NCBI GenBank assembly: GCA_964564865.1
Contig: CAZMDA010000010.1
Coordinates: 1 to 64,000 of the forward strand
DNA from: RBG-16-66-20 sp964564865
GTDB taxonomy: Bacteria; Pseudomonadota; Gammaproteobacteria; Burkholderiales; SG8-39
Direction of reading: 5' to 3'
Length of the DNA stretch: 64,000 bases
Below the pieces are notes generated by a model that saw only the letters and a list, made by a program, of their open reading frames with translations, did not search any database and was not told where the DNA came from. Numbering within the stretch: position 1 is the stretch's first letter; each line of letters opens with the position of its first letter. The translations under genes were made by a program, and so were the position numbers. Below, piece after piece: positions 58,550 through 64,000 of the stretch.

Positions 58550-59686
58550 TCAGACGATGTCCAGGTGCTCGATGCCCTTGGTGAGGTCCTTGTCCTTCGA
58601 TTCCTTGCCGTGCAGCTTGATGTTGAGCCGCACCTCGTTGGTGGAATCGGCGAACCGGAGCGCGTCCTCGTAGCTGATGCGGCCGGCCTCGTGCAGGTCG
58701 AACAGCGCCTGGTCGAAGGTCTGCATCCCCAGCTCGCGCGACTTCTTCATGATCTCCTTGATGCCGTGGATCTCGCCCTTGAAGATCAGGTCCGAGATCA
58801 GCGGCGAGTTGAGCAGCACCTCCACCGCCGCGGCGCGGCCCTTGCCCTCGCGCAGCGGGATCAGGCGCTGCGAGATCACCGCCTTCAGGTTCAGCGACAG
58901 GTCCATCAGCAGCTGGTGGCGCCGCGCTTCCGGGAAGAAGTTGATGATCCGGTCCATGGCCTGGTTGGAGTTGTTGGCGTGCAGCGTGCCCAGGGCGAGG
59001 TGGCCGGTCTCGGCGAAGGCCACGGCGTGCTCCATCACCTCCATCTCGCGGATCTCGCCGATCAGGATCACGTCCGGGGCCTGGCGCAGGGTGTTCTTCA
59101 GCGCCGCCTCCCAGGATTCGGTGTCCACGCCCACCTCGCGCTGCGTGATCAGGCAGTTCTTGTGCGGGTGCACGTACTCGACCGGGTCCTCGATGGTGAT
59201 GATGTGGCCGTAGGAGTTCTCGTTGCGGTAGCCGAGCATCGCCGCGAGCGAGGTGGACTTGCCCGAGCCGGTGCCGCCGACGAACAGCACCAGGCCGCGC
59301 TTGGTCATCGCCACGTCCTTCAGCACCGGCGGCAGCTTCAGGTCGTCGAAGTTCGGGATCGAGGTGGTGATCACGCGCAGCACCGCGCCGACGCAGCCCA
59401 TCTGCACGAAGCAGTTGACGCGGAAGCGGCCGATGCCGGCCGGGTTGATGGCGAAGTTGCACTCCTTGGTGGCCTCGAACTCCGCCGCCTGCTTGTCGTT
59501 CATGATCGAGCGCACCAGCATCGCGGTGTGCTGCGCGGTGAGCGCGGTCTGCGACACCGGGGTCATCTTGCTGTCCACCTTCATCGCCGGCGGGAAGCCG
59601 GCGGTGAGGAACAGGTCCGAGCCCTTCTTGGCGAGCAGCGCCCGCAGCAGGTCGTAGATGAATTTGGTTGCCTGTTCGCGTTCCAT
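58550..59686 (-). CDS. pilU: PilT/PilU-type twitching motility ATPase PilU
   Basis: A 378-residue secretion-type ATPase. The N-terminal domain is followed by Walker A GGTGSGKST, the Asp box ITIEDPVEYVH, Walker B ILIGEIREMEV and the His box GHLALGTLHANN. The C-terminal region (about 350-378) is longer than in PilT and lacks the AIRNLIRE motif, which fits PilU, the PilT-dependent helper of pilus retraction. It starts 6 bp after the pilT stop, forming pilT-pilU. Confidence 0.95.
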   Translation of the reverse strand: MEREQATKFIYDLLRALLAKKGSDLFLTAGFPPAMKVDSKMTPVSQTALTAQHTAMLVRSIMNDKQAAEFEATKECNFAINPAGIGRFRVNCFVQMGCVGAVLRVITTSIPNFDDLKLPPVLKDVAMTKRGLVLFVGGTGSGKSTSLAAMLGYRNENSYGHIITIEDPVEYVHPHKNCLITQREVGVDTESWEAALKNTLRQAPDVILIGEIREMEVMEHAVAFAETGHLALGTLHANNSNQAMDRIINFFPEARRHQLLMDLSLNLKAVISQRLIPLREGKGRAAAVEVLLNSPLISDLIFKGEIHGIKEIMKKSRELGMQTFDQALFDLHEAGRISYEDALRFADSTNEVRLNIKLHGKESKDKDLTKGIEHLDIV

Positions 59687-59692
59687 GCGGGC

Positions 59693-60739
59693 CTAGCCTC
59701 CGACGAAGTTGTCCTTGTTGGCCGCCTTGCTGCGCGCCTCGGCCATCGAGATGATGTTGCGCTTCACCAGGTCCTGCAGGTTCTGGTCCAGCGTCTGCAT
59801 GCCCATCTGGGCGCCGGTCTGGATCGCGGAGTACATCTGCGCGATCTTGTTCTCGCGGATCAGGTTGCGGATCGCGGGGGTGCCGATCATGATCTCGTGC
59901 GCCGCGACCCGCCCCGAGCCGTCCTTGGTCTTGAGCAGGGTCTGCGAGATGATGGCGCGGATCGACTCCGAGATCATCGCCCGGATCATCTCCTTCTCCG
60001 CCGCCGGGAACACGTCCACGATGCGGTCGATGGTCTTGGCCGCCGACGAGGTGTGCAGGGTGCCGAACACCAGGTGGCCGGTCTCCGCGCCCGAGAGCGC
60101 AAGGCGGATGGTCTCCAGGTCGCGCATCTCGCCCACCAGGATCACGTCCGGGTCCTCGCGCAGGGCGCTGCGCAGGGCGTTGGCGAACGACAGCGTGTGC
60201 GGCCCGACCTCGCGCTGGTTGATCAGGCATTTCTTCGACTCGTGCACGAACTCGATCGGGTCCTCGATGGTGAGGATGTGGCCTTCCTCGGTCTCGTTCT
60301 TGTGGTTCACCATCGCCGCCAGGGTGGTCGACTTGCCCGAGCCGGTCGGGCCGGTCACCAGCACCACGCCGCGCGGCTGGTCGGCGATCGCGGTGAAGGA
60401 CTTCGGGCACTTCAGGTCCTCCAGCGACAGGATCTTGGAGGGAATGGTCCGCAGCACCGCGCCGGCGCCGCGGTTCTGCACGAAGGCGTTGACGCGGAAG
60501 CGCGCCAGGTTCGGCACCGCGAACGAGAAGTCGCACTCGAGGTTTTCCTCGTAGAACTTGCGCTGCCCGTCGTTCATGATGTCGTAGATCATCCCGTGCA
60601 CGTCCTTGTGCTCCATGGCCGGCAGGTTGATGCGCTTGATGTCGCCGTGCACGCGGATCATCGGCGGCAGGCCCGAGGACAGGTGCAGGTCGGAGGCCTT
60701 GTTCTTGACGACAAACGCAAGCAATTCAGTGAGATCCAT
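59693..60739 (-). CDS. pilT: Type IV pilus retraction ATPase PilT
   Basis: A 348-residue hexameric ATPase that depolymerises type IV pili. DLTELLAFVVKNKASDLHLSSGLPP at the N-terminus, Walker A GPTGSGKST, Asp box LTIEDPIEFVH, Walker B ILVGEMRDLET, His box GHLVFGTLHTSS and the retraction motif AIRNLIRE are complete. A near-ideal GGAGGAA ribosome site fixes the ATG at 60739. It is divergent from yggS across 43 bp. Confidence 0.97.
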   Translation of the reverse strand: MDLTELLAFVVKNKASDLHLSSGLPPMIRVHGDIKRINLPAMEHKDVHGMIYDIMNDGQRKFYEENLECDFSFAVPNLARFRVNAFVQNRGAGAVLRTIPSKILSLEDLKCPKSFTAIADQPRGVVLVTGPTGSGKSTTLAAMVNHKNETEEGHILTIEDPIEFVHESKKCLINQREVGPHTLSFANALRSALREDPDVILVGEMRDLETIRLALSGAETGHLVFGTLHTSSAAKTIDRIVDVFPAAEKEMIRAMISESIRAIISQTLLKTKDGSGRVAAHEIMIGTPAIRNLIRENKIAQMYSAIQTGAQMGMQTLDQNLQDLVKRNIISMAEARSKAANKDNFVGG

Positions 60740-60782
60740 TACAATTCCTCCGGGGCCAAGTGCATGACGAAGCAGGCAAAGT

Positions 60783-61478
60783 ATGCGGTCAATCCATGAC
60801 AACTTGCAAGCCGTGAGGGACCGCATCGCGCGCGCCGCGAAGGCGGCCGGGCGCGCGCCGGAAAGCGTGGCGCTGGTCGCGGTCTCCAAGACCCAGCCCG
60901 CCTCCGCGCTCGCCGCGGCGCTCGCCGCCGGGCAGCGCGCTTTCGGCGAGAACTACGTCCAGGAGGCGGTGGAGAAGATGGACAGCCTGCGCGCGGACGA
61001 AGCGGCGCCTCCCCTCGAATGGCACCTGGTGGGTCCGCTGCAGTCGAACAAGACCCGCGTGGTCGCGGCGCGCTTCGACTGGGTCCACAGCATCGAGTCG
61101 GAGAAGGTGGCGCGGCGCCTCTCGGAGGCGCGCCTGGACGCGCAGGCGCCGCTCAATGTGCTGATCCAGGTCAACGTCTCGGGCGAGGCCAGCAAGAGCG
61201 GCGTCGCGCCGGCGGCGGTCCCGGCGCTGGCGGCCGCGGTCGCCGCGCTGCCGCGCCTGCGATTGCGCGGCCTGATGGCGATCCCCGAGCCCGGCGCCGG
61301 CGCGGCGCGCTACCGCGCGCTCAAGGCCCTGTTCGACCAGCTCGCGCCGCTGGGCGCGGACACGCTCTCGGTCGGGATGAGCGACGACATGGAGCTTGCG
61401 ATCGCCGAGGGTTCCACCATGGTGCGCGTGGGCACCGCCGTGTTCGGCGCGCGGCAGAAGATCCGGCCGGCGGCATGA
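60783..61478 (+). CDS. yggS: YggS/PLPBP family pyridoxal-phosphate homeostasis protein
   Basis: A 231-residue single-domain TIM barrel binding PLP. The PLP Lys lies in LVAVSKTQPA, with FGENYVQEAVEKM, WHLVGPLQSNKTR, VNVSGEASKSG, GLMAIPEP and MSDDMELAIAEGSTMVRVGTAVFG. It buffers PLP and affects amino acid pools, with no known catalytic activity. The yggS-proC-yggT order beside divergent pilT is classic in Proteobacteria. It ends in an ATGA overlap with proC. Confidence 0.96.
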   Translation: MRSIHDNLQAVRDRIARAAKAAGRAPESVALVAVSKTQPASALAAALAAGQRAFGENYVQEAVEKMDSLRADEAAPPLEWHLVGPLQSNKTRVVAARFDWVHSIESEKVARRLSEARLDAQAPLNVLIQVNVSGEASKSGVAPAAVPALAAAVAALPRLRLRGLMAIPEPGAGAARYRALKALFDQLAPLGADTLSVGMSDDMELAIAEGSTMVRVGTAVFGARQKIRPAA

Positions 61479-62290
61479 ACATCACGTTCATCGGCGGCGG
61501 CAACATGGCCGACGCGCTGCTGGGCGGGCTCCTCGGCAAGGGGTTCGCCCCGGCCTCGCTGCGCGTCGTGGAGATCGACGCGGCGGCGCGCGGCCGGCTG
61601 GAGTCGAAGTATCCGGGCTTGAAGGCTTTCGCCTCCGCGCGCGAGGCATTGCGCACCGGCGACATCGTCGTCTTCGCGGTCAAGCCGCAGCAGATGAAGG
61701 AGGCGGTGCGCGCGAGCGGCCTGGGGAAGGATGCCAACCTGGTCATCAGCATCGCCGCGGGAATCACCCTGGCCAGCCTCTCGCGATGGCTGCAGGGGCA
61801 TCAGCGCCTCGTGCGCGTGATGCCCAACACGCCCTCGCTGATCGGGGAGGGCATCGCCGGGTTGCTTGCCGCCCCCGGCGCAACGGCGCAGGACATGGAG
61901 GCGGCCGAGGCCATCATCGGCGCGGTCGGCAAGAGCGTGCGCGTCGCCACCGAGGCGGACATCGATACCGTGACCGCGGTTTCCGCGAGCGGCCCGGCCT
62001 ACGTGTTCTGGTTCATCGAGCAGCTGGCGAAGTCCGGCGAGGCGCTCGGCCTGCCGGCCGCGACGGCGAAGATGCTCGCCATCGAGACCGTCCTCGGCGC
62101 GGCGAAGCTCGCGGCGCAGAGCGACGAGCCGCCCTCGGTGCTGCGCGAGCGGGTGACCTCCAAGGGCGGCACGACGGCGGCGGCGCTGAAGGTGTTCGAT
62201 GAATCCGGGATGGCCGCGAGCTTCCTGAAGGCGGTGGCGGCGGCCAAGCGCCGGGGCGCCGAGATGGGCGAAGAAATGGGCCGGGACTGA
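61475..62290 (+). CDS. proC: Pyrroline-5-carboxylate reductase
   Basis: A 271-residue NAD(P)H enzyme making proline. The dinucleotide loop is FIGGGNMADALLGGLL, followed by FAVKPQQM, RVMPNTPSLIGEGIAGL and the signature SASGPAYVFWFIEQLAKSGEALGL with VTSKGGTTAAAL. It overlaps yggS (ATGA), and its stop shares a base with the yggT ATG (TGATG). Confidence 0.97.
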   Translation: MNITFIGGGNMADALLGGLLGKGFAPASLRVVEIDAAARGRLESKYPGLKAFASAREALRTGDIVVFAVKPQQMKEAVRASGLGKDANLVISIAAGITLASLSRWLQGHQRLVRVMPNTPSLIGEGIAGLLAAPGATAQDMEAAEAIIGAVGKSVRVATEADIDTVTAVSASGPAYVFWFIEQLAKSGEALGLPAATAKMLAIETVLGAAKLAAQSDEPPSVLRERVTSKGGTTAAALKVFDESGMAASFLKAVAAAKRRGAEMGEEMGRD

Positions 62291-62847
62291 TGCTCTCGCA
62301 GATGGCCTCCCTGCTGGTGGACGTGGTGGCGGGCTTCTTCGTCTACACGCTGCTCGCGCGCTTCCACTTCCAGTGGCTGCGGGTGCCGTTCCGCAACCCG
62401 GTGGGCGAGTTCATCGTGGCGGTGACCAACTGGATGGTGGTGCCGGCGCGGCGCGTCGTTCCGTCGCTGGCCGGACTCGACCTCGCCTCGCTCCTGCTCG
62501 CGCTCGCGTTCCAGGGCGCCGCGCTCTGGGCGCTGGCGGCGATCGCCGGCGTGCAGCCCGAGCCGGGGCGCGTGTCCGCGCTGGCCGCGGTGACCCTGCT
62601 GCGCTACAGCCTGCACATCCTGGTGTTCGCGATCATCGTGCAGGCGGTGCTGTCGTGGGTGAATCCCTACAACCCGATGGCGGGCACCTTCAACGCCATC
62701 ACGCGGCCGTTCCTGGCGCCGATCCGGCGCTTCCTGCCGGTGATGGGCGGCCTGGACCTCTCGCCGCTGGTGCTGCTGGTGATCCTGCAGCTGCTGTTCA
62801 TCCCGCTCGATCACCTGCAGGCGGCGGTGCGGGAGATTCCGTTCTGA
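62290..62847 (+). CDS. yggT: YggT family membrane protein
   Basis: A 185-residue integral membrane protein with four helices in two repeated halves, each ending in a WMVVPARRVVPSLAGLD or FLAPIRRFLPVMGGLDLSPLV motif, the YggT hallmark. YggT proteins are linked to osmotic tolerance and cell division or membrane insertion, without defined mechanism. The usual next gene (yggU) is absent; a terminator follows at once. Confidence 0.94.
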   Translation: MLSQMASLLVDVVAGFFVYTLLARFHFQWLRVPFRNPVGEFIVAVTNWMVVPARRVVPSLAGLDLASLLLALAFQGAALWALAAIAGVQPEPGRVSALAAVTLLRYSLHILVFAIIVQAVLSWVNPYNPMAGTFNAITRPFLAPIRRFLPVMGGLDLSPLVLLVILQLLFIPLDHLQAAVREIPF

Positions 62848-62848
62848 G

Positions 62849-62880
62849 CGGGCAGCCGGCACGCGCCGGCTGCCCGGTTT
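62849..62880. terminator. Bidirectional terminator between yggT and aceA
   Basis: A 12-bp perfect stem (CGGGCAGCCGGC / GCCGGCTGCCCG) with loop ACGC is followed on the plus strand by a short GTTT. It lies between the convergent yggT and aceA stops. The T-run is short, so termination may rely on the strong stem. Confidence 0.7.
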
Positions 62881-62884
62881 CGCG

Positions 62885-64000
<1,116 letters not shown>

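Overview
The window is a high-GC (roughly 70% in core genes), densely packed bacterial chromosome segment from a betaproteobacterium, probably an uncultured or little-studied Burkholderiales/Rhodocyclales/Nitrosomonadales relative. Pointers are two Bug-type tricarboxylate-transporter binding proteins, the DUF971-ubiE and ubiJ-ubiB arrangement, C5-pathway haem synthesis (hemL) with HemJ, PilT/PilU, Mpl, and the yqgE-ruvX-pyrR-pyrB-pyrC' cluster. About 70 genes are supported. No tRNA, rRNA, CRISPR array, IS element or recombinase gene was seen. No gene-free stretch exceeds about 180 bases.

Layout. 1-1863 (minus): conserved hypothetical, TlpA-like thioredoxin, aroQ and the 5' part of accB. 1986-9780 (plus): mpl, YqiA-like esterase, RNase II-type exonuclease, TonB-like protein, aroE, mtgA, mgtE. 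9788-14364: accessory island 1, a GntR-controlled catabolic operon (hydrolase, Bug protein, TauD/TfdA dioxygenase, cupin). 14365-17049 (minus): thiD-thiE-hemL. 17123-20774: rubredoxin, then a histidine kinase paired with an unusual Ser/Thr kinase fused to two receiver-like domains. 20878-24630 (plus): yqgE-ruvX-pyrR-pyrB-pyrC'. 24614-31250: FkbM methyltransferase, rlpA, dacC, D-amino-acid transaminase, ybeD-lipB-lipA, DUF4197 and PsiF proteins. 31257-38022: accessory island 2 (LysR with two HTH domains, isochorismatase-like hydrolase, 3-hydroxyanthranilate-dioxygenase-like cupin, amidase, amidohydrolase, Bug protein), bracketed by perfect 38-bp direct repeats. 38032-55043: polA, LOG protein, DUF2782, thrB, membrane protein, a large unknown gene, DUF971-ubiE, Tim44-like protein, ubiJ-ubiB, Na+ symporter, VanZ, ferredoxin, hydrolase, NodI/NodJ-type ABC exporter, hemJ. 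55044 to about 57180: a low-GC island with an Orc1/Cdc6-like ATPase and a small membrane protein. 57042-64000: rlmL-type methyltransferase, DUF1304, pilU, pilT, yggS-proC-yggT and the 3' part of aceA.

Working together. Most of the window is housekeeping: cell wall (mpl, mtgA, rlpA, dacC, D-amino-acid transaminase), shikimate, haem, thiamine, pyrimidine, lipoate, ubiquinone and type IV pilus retraction. The novelty lies in the accessory pieces. A dispersed element (GC-rich arm plus the 20-bp palindrome ATGTAACCGATCGGTTACAT) occurs three times, always just downstream of, or overlapping the stop of, a minus-strand gene. It marks one edge of island 1 and both edges of island 2, suggesting recombination at shared repeats. 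The low-GC ATPase/membrane-protein pair is the best candidate for an undescribed, possibly defensive, system. Its foreign composition continues into the first codons of rlmL.
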